6,309 nt of DNA from Planctomycetota bacterium (GTDB lineage: Bacteria > Planctomycetota > Phycisphaerae > Sedimentisphaerales > Anaerohalosphaeraceae). The DNA lies in the NCBI GenBank assembly GCA_012519365.1, contig JAAYQH010000496.1, positions 1-6,309 of the forward strand. The letters are read 5' to 3'. Position numbers and translations under genes: made by a program. The notes beneath the pieces were generated by a model, which was given only the letters and a program-made list of their open reading frames with translations, was not told the origin of the DNA and made no database searches. This document shows positions 1 through 4,787 of the stretch, piece by piece; within the stretch, counting starts at the first letter, position 1; every line of letters begins with the position of its first letter.

Positions 1-269
1 GCATCACAGGCGAACAGAACGATATAAAATTGATCGGCAATGGCAAAACAGTCAGGATTTACACCGATGCCTCACAAAACATTCTTTACGTTAAAGAAGA
101 CGACAAAGAGCCTTATGAATATATCTACAAAAAAGAAGAACAATTCGAACCTGCCCAAACAAATGTTGCAGTTAAACTCGATGACAACAACGTGAACCGC
201 GTCGTCATAACATTCGATATAGAAGGCGTTTCTTATACGATGACGGCCACCCGCCGCGGCGGGACGTAA
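1..269 (+). CDS. C-terminal part of a minor pseudopilin, probably GspJ-like (5' end outside window)
   Basis: The reading frame is open from base 3 to the TAA at 267-269, giving about 88 residues; the gene starts before the window. A TTG at 30 would be a possible start, but the frame is open upstream of it with similar residues, so a cut gene is more likely. The visible part has no membrane helix or catalytic motif. It alternates short hydrophobic strands with polar turns (TVRIYTD, ILYVKED, VAVKLDD, RVVITFDI, VSYTMTA), as in the beta-sheet end of a pilin-type domain. It lies 22-28 bases before a GspK-like gene, the place where gspJ usually sits in pseudopilin operons. The GspJ call therefore rests on position and beta-rich character, not on a diagnostic motif; GspI or another minor pilin is possible. 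Bases 1-240 are about 39% GC, lower than the pilM-secretin genes. Confidence 0.5.
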   Translation, partial: ITGEQNDIKLIGNGKTVRIYTDASQNILYVKEDDKEPYEYIYKKEEQFEPAQTNVAVKLDDNNVNRVVITFDIEGVSYTMTATRRGGT

Positions 270-273
270 TCTG

Positions 274-338
274 AAATCTCAAATTTCAAACGTGAAAATG
301 GTTAAACTCCAAACTCAAAACTCAAAACTCAAAACTCG
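274..338 (+). repeat. Heptamer (AAACTCA) tandem repeat array across a gene start
   Basis: Five head-to-tail 7-base units lie at 304-310, 311-317, 318-324, 325-331 and 332-338. The middle three read AAACTCA exactly; the first and last differ only at the seventh base (C and G). Three degenerate units precede them (AAATCTC 274-280, AAATTTC 281-287, AAACGTG 288-294), followed by a 9-base interruption that holds the ATG at 298. The array therefore covers the intergenic gap, both candidate start codons and the first codons of the GspK-like gene. Short heptameric tandem repeats of this kind are known from cyanobacterial and other bacterial genomes (STRR-type); membership in a named family is an inference. 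Confidence 0.85.
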
Positions 339-795
339 CCGCCGCGGCGCGGCCCTGCTGGTGGTGCTGTTTATGATTATGGCGGTGGTGGTCATTTCGC
401 TGGGCATTCTGTACCGCGCCGATATGACGGCGGCCGGGGCACAGAACTACGCCCTGCGCACTCAGGCCGACTACATCGCCTGGGCCGGTCTGGAACACGC
501 CCGCGCGCTGATACTGGCCAATCCCAATGACCCCAACACACCAGACAACCCCAATCATCAGGCACCTTACACGCTTGATGACAATGGAATTTATTACTAT
601 TACCTTTCTCCAATTGGTGAACCCAATCAATTGGCGGATCCCAATTGCTGGCGATACGACAGCATTGAGTGTAAAGTGTACTATAATAAAGACAACACAC
701 AGACCAACCCCCGTAGTATTTTGACTACATCCATCCTGTACGACCCCAACAGCCACACCGCCTGGTTTACCAACATCCGGCATTCTCAGGAATGA
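292..795 (+). CDS. Short GspK-like minor pseudopilin (PilX/GspK family)
   Basis: This is a minor pseudopilin with a class III signal: basic leader ending RRRG (about residues 16-19), predicted cleavage G19/A20, then a hydrophobic helix AALLVVLFMIMAVVVISLGI. Position +5 after cleavage is Val, not Glu; lack of Glu5 is the known peculiarity of GspK, the tip subunit of the pseudopilus. The following QADYIAWAGLEHARALIL is typical of the GspK/PilX amphipathic helix. The total is 167 residues, well short of the roughly 300 usual for GspK, so the inserted alpha-domain seems absent. The C-terminal half is rich in Asn, Pro, Asp and Tyr and has two Cys that could pair. The start is GTG 292 or ATG 298; neither has a clear Shine-Dalgarno sequence, and both lie within a heptamer repeat array that encodes the leader. 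The gene follows the upstream pseudopilin closely and is probably co-transcribed with it. Confidence 0.75.
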   Translation: MKMVKLQTQNSKLKTRRRGAALLVVLFMIMAVVVISLGILYRADMTAAGAQNYALRTQADYIAWAGLEHARALILANPNDPNTPDNPNHQAPYTLDDNGIYYYYLSPIGEPNQLADPNCWRYDSIECKVYYNKDNTQTNPRSILTTSILYDPNSHTAWFTNIRHSQE

Positions 796-812
796 TGTCA
801 AACTCTGTCCCC

Positions 813-839
813 GCACCCGCAAGCTTCGCTTGAGGGTGC
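813..839 (+). other. Strong hairpin just after the gspK-like gene
   Basis: Two arms pair across a 3-base TTC loop: GCACCC (813-818) with GGGTGC (834-839), and CAAGC (820-824) with GCTTG (828-832), separated by one G/A mismatch. That makes 11 pairs. There is no T-run after it, so it is not a standard intrinsic terminator. It could protect the 3' end of the upstream transcript, or be the head of the repeat cluster that starts inside it. Confidence 0.6.
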
Positions 840-887
840 CACCCGATGCTTGAGGGTGCCACCCGATGCTTGAGGGTGCCACCCAAT
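828..887 (+). repeat. Three tandem copies of a 20-base repeat
   Basis: The unit GCTTGAGGGTGCCACCCGAT occurs at 828-847 and 848-867, and a third time at 868-887 with changes only at the end (CCCAAT instead of CCCGAT). Each copy contains GGGTG-C-CACCC, an interrupted palindrome, so the arms of neighbouring copies can pair with each other. The first copy overlaps the hairpin at 813-839. The appearance is that of an intergenic palindromic repeat that has expanded in tandem. It lies between the GspK-like stop and the terminator. It is not a CRISPR array, as there are no spacers. Confidence 0.85.
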
Positions 888-1043
888 AAACTGCACATCA
901 TCGGCAATGCGTCCGATAACCTGCCGTCGTCAAACATCGTAATCCCGCTCGGAGAACGCGTGTTGACCATTTGCGCCTCAGGCCGTCCCCGCCGCGATTT
1001 GTTTTGTATAGTTTATAGTGGTTCAGGCTTTGGCGGAGGCTAA
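846..1043 (+). CDS. Doubtful small reading frame, 65 residues, unrecognised
   Basis: ATG 846 opens a frame that ends with TAA at 1041-1043, right at the base of the terminator stem. I do not recognise the product. The first 14 residues are just translated 20-base repeat, and there is no ribosome-binding site before 846. From about base 888 onward the codons look like those of the real genes nearby (many third-position G/C: CTG, ATC, GGC, AAC, CCG), and the peptide contains a stretch like IVIPLGERVLTICASG. There is no signal peptide or clear membrane helix; there are Cys residues and a Gly-rich end. It may be a small gene, the remnant of a longer gene whose front was replaced by repeats, or chance. 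The opposite strand is also open over much of this stretch, which weakens the case. Confidence 0.2.
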   Translation: MLEGATRCLRVPPNKLHIIGNASDNLPSSNIVIPLGERVLTICASGRPRRDLFCIVYSGSGFGGG

Positions 1044-1075
1044 AAAGGCGTTTTCACTACTGGAAAACGCCTTTT
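1043..1075 (+). terminator. Rho-independent terminator, probably bidirectional
   Basis: A perfect 13-bp stem pairs AAAAGGCGTTTTC (1043-1055) with GAAAACGCCTTTT (1063-1075) around the 7-base loop ACTACTG. The + strand has a T-run at the foot (1072-1075) and a second one shortly after (1082-1086). The A-run at 1042-1046 gives a T-run on the - strand. It would end transcription of the upstream pseudopilin genes and separates them from the gspH-pilM operon. Confidence 0.85.
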
Positions 1076-1250
1076 GTGGCATTTTTGCTCGCCTCCTTGC
1101 CCAACCGGCCCGGCCGAAACCAAAACCAAACAGGCTGCCGGTTTACAAGGAATTTGGCATTTATAGAGCAAAATTCTGAACGCTTGATTAAGCCCGGCCG
1201 GACTTGTGACGACATCAGTACCGGTAACGATAAAATCGAAGGGCACCGTT
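1076..1250 (+). other. Non-coding leader upstream of the gspH-like gene
   Basis: No convincing gene is seen in this stretch between the terminator and ATG 1251. Any promoter of the operon from gspH to the secretin should lie here, but I could not find a pair of well-spaced -35 and -10 boxes. Structural elements are an inverted repeat AACCGGC (1103-1109) / GCCGGTT (1137-1143), a repeated GCCCGGCCG (1108-1116 and 1192-1200) and the palindrome CCGGCCGG (1194-1201). No known riboswitch class was recognised. The likely ribosome-binding site for gspH is GAAGGG at 1238-1243. Confidence 0.4.
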
Positions 1251-1775
1251 ATGGCCAATTTGAACATAAAAACATTTAGACGCACGGCGGCGTTTACGCT
1301 AATCGAAATCCTGGTCACCGTCGTCATTCTCGCTATTGCCGCGCTGATTGCCGTACCGATGATGGGCAGTGCCGCCGATATACAGGTGCGCAGTGCCGCC
1401 CACCGGCTGGCGGCCGACCTCGAATACGCCAAAAATATGGCCATCACATACCAGCGTCCTTTTGCCGTTGTTTTTGATACCTCAGCGGGCAACACCAACG
1501 GCTATCAGATTCCCAATGAATCACATCCCGTCAGTGGACAGGACTTTGACGTTCGATTCGCCAAAGAACGTAATCTGAGCCGTGTGAAAATCACCAGGCT
1601 GACCCTTGAACCCGGCACATCGCCTACCACGGTGACCTTTGATTATATGGGCACCCCAAAGATTGGTGAAGATTCGCTTAACAAAGGGCAAATAACCCTG
1701 ACCGCAGACGGCTTTAGTCTTGTGGTCAACATCGAGCCGCTGACCGGTTATGTCACGATAGACACGATAGAATAG
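1251..1775 (+). CDS. gspH: GspH/FimT-family pseudopilin
   Basis: This pseudopilin has a prepilin signal. The short leader MANLNIKTFRRTAA ends at a predicted cleavage site A14/F15; the usual Gly at -1 is Ala here. It is followed by FTLIEILVTVVILAIAALIA with the conserved Glu at +5 (E19). The segment after the helix (RSAAHRLAADLEYAKNMAI) is the hallmark of GspH/FimT proteins, and the beta-rich C-terminus (VTFDYMGTP..., ITLTADGFSLVVNIEPLTGYV) fits the GspH fold. The length of 174 residues is normal for the family. ATG 1251 is preferred over the in-frame GTG 1206 because it has GAAGGG 7 bases upstream and gives a normal short leader. The protein is made as an inner-membrane precursor and would join the pseudopilus. 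It is the first gene of the platform operon and is 4 bases from pilM, apart from the other minor pseudopilins. The gspH symbol reflects family, not a proven T2SS role. Confidence 0.85.
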   Translation: MANLNIKTFRRTAAFTLIEILVTVVILAIAALIAVPMMGSAADIQVRSAAHRLAADLEYAKNMAITYQRPFAVVFDTSAGNTNGYQIPNESHPVSGQDFDVRFAKERNLSRVKITRLTLEPGTSPTTVTFDYMGTPKIGEDSLNKGQITLTADGFSLVVNIEPLTGYVTIDTIE

Positions 1776-1779
1776 ACAG

Positions 1780-2907
1780 ATGCTTGAGTTTTTGTTCAAA
1801 CAACACGGTTCCCCTATCGGCCTGGACATTGGTCACACGATGATCAAGATGATCCAGCTGAGCCAACGCGGTGAAAACCGGCGTGTGGAGGCAGCTGACC
1901 AGACTCGCATCGATAGCCAGCTTGAGGTCGGCTCGGACCTGTGGCGTGAGGCCGTAACCGAGGCGGTGGGGCAGATGCTCCATCGCAGCCGATTCGCCGG
2001 TCGCAAGGTCGTTTCGTGCCTGCCGGGCGACGTGGTCAAAATCAAAAGCCTGCGTGTGGACAGCCTTGAGCCGAGCGAGATCGACGCCCTGATCGCCGCG
2101 GAGGTTGCCCCCCGTCTGGGACTGAATCCCCATACTGACGAATTTCGCTACACCGTCGCCGGCAGCGTTTTTCAGGGCGAGCAGATGAAAAACGAGGTCA
2201 TCTTCTTAGGCATCAGCCGGGAGCAGCTGGCCGCTCACATCGCCATGCTTGAGCGGGTCGGACTGGAGCCGGTGGGCATTGAAACCATCCCCGGCGCGCT
2301 GTTTCGCAGTTTTCAGGCGACCCTTCGGAGACGGGAGGATAAAGAGCTCGTCAGCGTTTTTGTTGATCTGGGCACGAAGTACACCACGGTCATTATCGGG
2401 CGCGGCCAAAGCGTCGTCTTTGTCAAACAAATTCCCCTGGCCGGACAACAGTTTAACGAACAGGTCGCCGGACGCCTTGGCATCAGCCTTGAGGAGGCGA
2501 CGGACCTGCGCGGCCGTCTGCTCGAAGGCGGGCCGAGCATCGACGCCGATACCGTCCGCGTGGTTCGGGATGCGATGAGCGACTCGGTTGAAGAATTGGC
2601 CCACGAGATTTCGCTGTGTTTCAAATATTACGCCGTCACATTCCGGGGCCAACGCCCCGATGAAGCGGTGTTTGCCGGCGGGGAAGCCTATGAACCGGCG
2701 CTGATGGAGGCGCTGAAACGTCATCTTGGAATGCCGATTCGCATTGCCGAGCCGCTGCGGGGTTTTGATCTGAGCCGTGCCGATTTCGATCGGCGGTGCC
2801 ATCCGGAGTTGTGCGAATGGACAATCGCCGTCGGCCTGGCGTTAAGAGGATTCGAACAGGTCGGCCTTTTGACCGAACGGCCGCCATTGATCGGAAACGA
2901 GTTATGA
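1780..2907 (+). CDS. pilM: PilM, actin-like ATPase of the inner-membrane platform
   Basis: The 375-residue protein has the actin/FtsA-type fold of PilM. Phosphate-1 motif GLDIGHTMIK lies at residues 14-23, phosphate-2 motif VDLGTKYTTVIIG around 195-207 (D196), and the adenosine-type motif AVFAGGEAYEPAL near 297-309, followed by LGMPIRIAEPL. The length is normal for the family (about 350-380). There are no membrane segments, so it is cytoplasmic. PilM binds the N-terminal motif of PilN and forms a ring on the cytoplasmic side; in T2SS the same role is played by the cytoplasmic part of GspL. The start ATG 1780 is 4 bases after the gspH stop and has no clear ribosome-binding site, so coupled translation is likely. 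The stop overlaps the pilN start as ATGA. Confidence 0.93.
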   Translation: MLEFLFKQHGSPIGLDIGHTMIKMIQLSQRGENRRVEAADQTRIDSQLEVGSDLWREAVTEAVGQMLHRSRFAGRKVVSCLPGDVVKIKSLRVDSLEPSEIDALIAAEVAPRLGLNPHTDEFRYTVAGSVFQGEQMKNEVIFLGISREQLAAHIAMLERVGLEPVGIETIPGALFRSFQATLRRREDKELVSVFVDLGTKYTTVIIGRGQSVVFVKQIPLAGQQFNEQVAGRLGISLEEATDLRGRLLEGGPSIDADTVRVVRDAMSDSVEELAHEISLCFKYYAVTFRGQRPDEAVFAGGEAYEPALMEALKRHLGMPIRIAEPLRGFDLSRADFDRRCHPELCEWTIAVGLALRGFEQVGLLTERPPLIGNEL

Positions 2908-3575
2908 ACGAACTGGACTTTTTACCGGATTGGTATCGAGCGGGGCGCCGGCGCAAACAGCGTCACCACCGCCATTATGTTCTGTTCGGGCTGATTGTCG
3001 CACTGCTGGCCGGGTGGAGCTTTATGCTCGGCCGCTCCGTGGGCGGACTGAAGGCCCAAAACCGCCAAATCGAATCGGTCCTTAAAGACGGGCAGCAATC
3101 CCTTCAAAGCGCCCTGGCCCTGCAATCGCAAATCGACCGCCTGAGCCGCCAAAACGACATCCTGGCAGCGCTGACCCCGCGGACCGCTGTCAGTGTTATC
3201 CTTGGCGAGTTGTCCCATTGCGTCAACCCGCGCATCATTTTTAATCGCGTCGTCCTGAACCAGGAACCGATAAAAGAGGCCCAAGACCCGCCCTCGGCCT
3301 CGGAAACCGGCGTGATTCGCATCGGGGGTTCGGCCAAACAGACCGCGTCTTCGGTGGTGCCGACGCGGCCGCAGCAAACCGCGCTGAGGCTGAGCGGCAT
3401 TGCCGCCGACGCCGCCGACGCGGCCCAGCTGATCGAACATCTGGAAAACTCCGCCTACTTTAAGGCTGTCGCCCCGGCCTTTTCGAGGGCCAAAACCATC
3501 GACAACAAAACCGTGACTGAGTTCGAAATCGTCTGTACGGTCGCTGATTATGAGATCCTGAGGGATAGCCGATGA
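2904..3575 (+). CDS. pilN: PilN-like inner-membrane assembly protein
   Basis: This 223-residue bitopic membrane protein has a short cytoplasmic N-terminus MNELDFLPDWYR, matching the INLLP-type motif by which PilN binds PilM. A very basic Arg/His/Lys stretch (residues 12-24) follows, then one membrane helix at about 25-43, a coiled-coil-like region (about 48-90) and a periplasmic domain. ATG 2904 overlaps the pilM stop (ATGA) and places the PilM-binding motif at the very N-terminus; the same frame is open further upstream within pilM, but that extension has no support. The periplasmic part contains a low-complexity Ser/Pro/Thr linker (about residues 128-164) between two folded pieces, the second being the ferredoxin-like end LRLSGIAADAADAAQLIEHL. 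It pairs with PilO, which follows with another ATGA overlap. Confidence 0.88.
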   Translation: MNELDFLPDWYRAGRRRKQRHHRHYVLFGLIVALLAGWSFMLGRSVGGLKAQNRQIESVLKDGQQSLQSALALQSQIDRLSRQNDILAALTPRTAVSVILGELSHCVNPRIIFNRVVLNQEPIKEAQDPPSASETGVIRIGGSAKQTASSVVPTRPQQTALRLSGIAADAADAAQLIEHLENSAYFKAVAPAFSRAKTIDNKTVTEFEIVCTVADYEILRDSR

Positions 3576-4117
3576 GAAATCCGCACAAACAACATTTGAT
3601 TCTCATAACAGCGGCATTGCTGATGGCCGCAGGGATCGGCGTCTTTCGCGTCGGGCCTCTTCTTCGTCAGCGACAGGCCCTGGCCGAGACGATCCGGCAG
3701 CATCAGCAAACCCTCAAAGAAATTCACACCAGCGGCGCCGGTCTGGACGAGCTGGCCGGCCGGCTTGAGCATCTGCAACCGCAGGCGGCAGTCTTTGAGG
3801 CACGGATTCCGCCTGATCGAAGTTTCGGCACCCTGTGGCAGCGATTGGCCGACTTGATGAATCAGTATCACCTTAGCGACCAGCGTATCCAGCCCGGCCC
3901 GGCCGTCGAATCTGACCGCCTGGGGGCTATCCCTCTGACGCTGGCGGCGGTCGGCTCGATGCGCGATGTTTTTGCCTTTTTTCAGGCCGTCGAACAGTGG
4001 GATCGTCTGATTCGATTTGAGCAGGTGGAGCTGCTCAATAACGGTCCCTTCGACGGCAGCGTCAAACTCAATGCCAAGGCCGTCCTGTATTATCAGGTCG
4101 AGGCGGAGAGGGACTAA
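3572..4117 (+). CDS. pilO: PilO-like inner-membrane assembly protein (GspM counterpart)
   Basis: This 181-residue protein has the PilO layout: a short N-terminus, a single membrane helix (about residues 8-24), a coiled coil (about 29-70, rich in Gln, Leu and Glu), and a C-terminal ferredoxin-like domain in the periplasm (about 82-178), with the typical strand-helix stretch PLTLAAVGSMRDVFAFFQAV followed by FEQVELLN and KLNAKAVLYYQV. PilO forms dimers with PilN and links the PilM ring to the outer-membrane secretin; GspM is the T2SS equivalent. The length is typical. The start ATG 3572 overlaps the pilN stop and has AGGGA at 3561-3565, 6 bases upstream. Confidence 0.9.
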   Translation: MRNPHKQHLILITAALLMAAGIGVFRVGPLLRQRQALAETIRQHQQTLKEIHTSGAGLDELAGRLEHLQPQAAVFEARIPPDRSFGTLWQRLADLMNQYHLSDQRIQPGPAVESDRLGAIPLTLAAVGSMRDVFAFFQAVEQWDRLIRFEQVELLNNGPFDGSVKLNAKAVLYYQVEAERD

Positions 4118-4155
4118 ACGCAATGAAAACCGTTTTAACACGCAGTGGTGAATAA
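4105..4155 (+). promoter_or_regulatory. Possible ribosome-binding site plus 10-codon leader minigene before the pilP/gspC-like gene
   Basis: In the 42-base gap after pilO, ATG 4123 opens a reading frame of 10 codons (MKTVLTRSGE) that ends at TAA 4153-4155. It has a purine-rich site GGAGAGGGA (4105-4113) 9 bases upstream. Its last codons overlap GGTGA (4147-4151), which looks like the ribosome-binding site of the next gene at ATG 4160. The arrangement could couple translation of pilO and the next gene, or be accidental. Confidence 0.3.
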
Positions 4156-4159
4156 CGTT

Positions 4160-4768
4160 ATGGCATATGTCAATAAAACAAACAGTGTCCCTTCGGCGGC
4201 CAATCCGCTTCGGTCGCCGAGCCCCAAAACCATTGCCGCCATCGTCTTAATAGCGCTGATGGCGGTGCTGTGGCTGCGCGTTCTGACCGGCGGACAAACC
4301 GCCCCTTCAGCGGCCCTGGCTGCCGAACAAGCAATGCTGGTCGCCACAACAAAACCAACCGAGACTTCTGTGCGTATCGAACCGGCGGCTTTGCCGATCC
4401 TTGAGGGCCGACACGACCGGCTCGGCGTTGATTTGTTCTCGGCGGCCAATTGGCCCGACTTTCGTGCGTCTGCAAACGCCGCCGATCCCGTCGATGAGCA
4501 TCTCGCCCAACGGCAACGGCAAAAAGCCCTCCTTGACAGTCTGAGCCAATCGCTGCATCTGGATGCCATACTGCAAGCCGGACAAAACGTCTGTCCGCGG
4601 GCCTGCATCGACGGCAAGGTTTTTTCAGAGGGACAGACCTTGACGGTTAAGAAAGACAAAGAAATGTACGAATTAACAGTCTCACAGATCGACGACAACC
4701 GGGTTGTGTTGACCTGGGACCAATGGAGCGTCGTTTTGAAAATGGCGGAATCCGAAGACGTCGATTAA
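4160..4768 (+). CDS. PilP/GspC-like bitopic periplasmic connector
   Basis: This 202-residue protein has one membrane helix (about residues 24-42, TIAAIVLIALMAVLWLRVL), a long low-complexity Ala/Thr/Pro periplasmic linker, and a small C-terminal beta domain (about 133-197). That domain has the pattern of GspC homology-region/PilP domains: LDAILQAG, ACIDGKVFSEGQTLTV, YELTVSQIDDNRVVLTW, VVLKM. Its place between pilO and the secretin gene is exactly that of pilP, gspC or mshK. Such proteins link the inner-membrane platform to the N0 domain of the secretin. There is no lipobox, so it resembles GspC more than classical lipoprotein PilP. C145 and C149 form a C-x3-C pair in the folded domain. ATG 4160 is preferred because of GGTGA at 4147-4151, 8 bases upstream; GTG 4145 is an alternative that adds five residues. 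Family assignment rests on layout and context. Confidence 0.72.
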   Translation: MAYVNKTNSVPSAANPLRSPSPKTIAAIVLIALMAVLWLRVLTGGQTAPSAALAAEQAMLVATTKPTETSVRIEPAALPILEGRHDRLGVDLFSAANWPDFRASANAADPVDEHLAQRQRQKALLDSLSQSLHLDAILQAGQNVCPRACIDGKVFSEGQTLTVKKDKEMYELTVSQIDDNRVVLTWDQWSVVLKMAESEDVD

Positions 4769-4772
4769 ATCG

Positions 4773-4778
4773 AAAGGA
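4773..4778 (+). promoter_or_regulatory. Ribosome-binding site of the secretin gene
   Basis: AAAGGA lies 9 bases before ATG 4788. It decides for 4788 over the ATG at 4778, which is in another frame and would not yield the secretin. Confidence 0.7.
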
Positions 4779-4787
4779 TGGTGTCTT

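Noticed and set aside
322..882. Long - strand frame of 186 codons opposite the gspK-like gene
   Set aside because: It is a shadow of the + strand gene: His/Arg/Gly-rich with no recognisable domain, no ribosome-binding site and overlap with the repeat cluster.
828..887. CRISPR array
   Set aside because: The copies are directly adjacent with no spacers and only 20 bases long; no cas gene is seen.
767..970. - strand frame of 67 codons across the 20-base repeats
   Set aside because: It is largely translated repeat sequence and has no clear start signal. It competes with the + strand frame 846-1043; neither is convincing.
1007..1019. Two TATAGT boxes just before the terminator
   Set aside because: There is no -35 box at a proper distance, and a transcript from here would meet the terminator after some 30-60 bases.
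1142..1167. Promoter TTTACA (1142-1147) with TATAGA (1162-1167) upstream of gspH
   Set aside because: The spacer is 14 bases, too short for a sigma-70 promoter, and the -10 box matches at only four of six bases.
1206..1250. Longer gspH start at GTG 1206
   Set aside because: There is no ribosome-binding site, and it would add 15 residues to an already adequate prepilin leader; ATG 1251 has GAAGGG at good spacing.
2206..2802. Long - strand frame of 198 codons inside pilM
   Set aside because: This is a typical mirror frame of a GC-rich gene; pilM on the + strand has all family motifs.
3548..4141. - strand frame of 197 codons opposite pilO
   Set aside because: It is a mirror frame with no domain; pilO layout on the + strand is clear and coupled to pilN.
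4135..4698. - strand frame of 187 codons opposite the pilP/gspC-like gene
   Set aside because: It is Ser/Cys/Arg-rich with no domain. The + strand frame has a membrane helix and the expected C-terminal domain.
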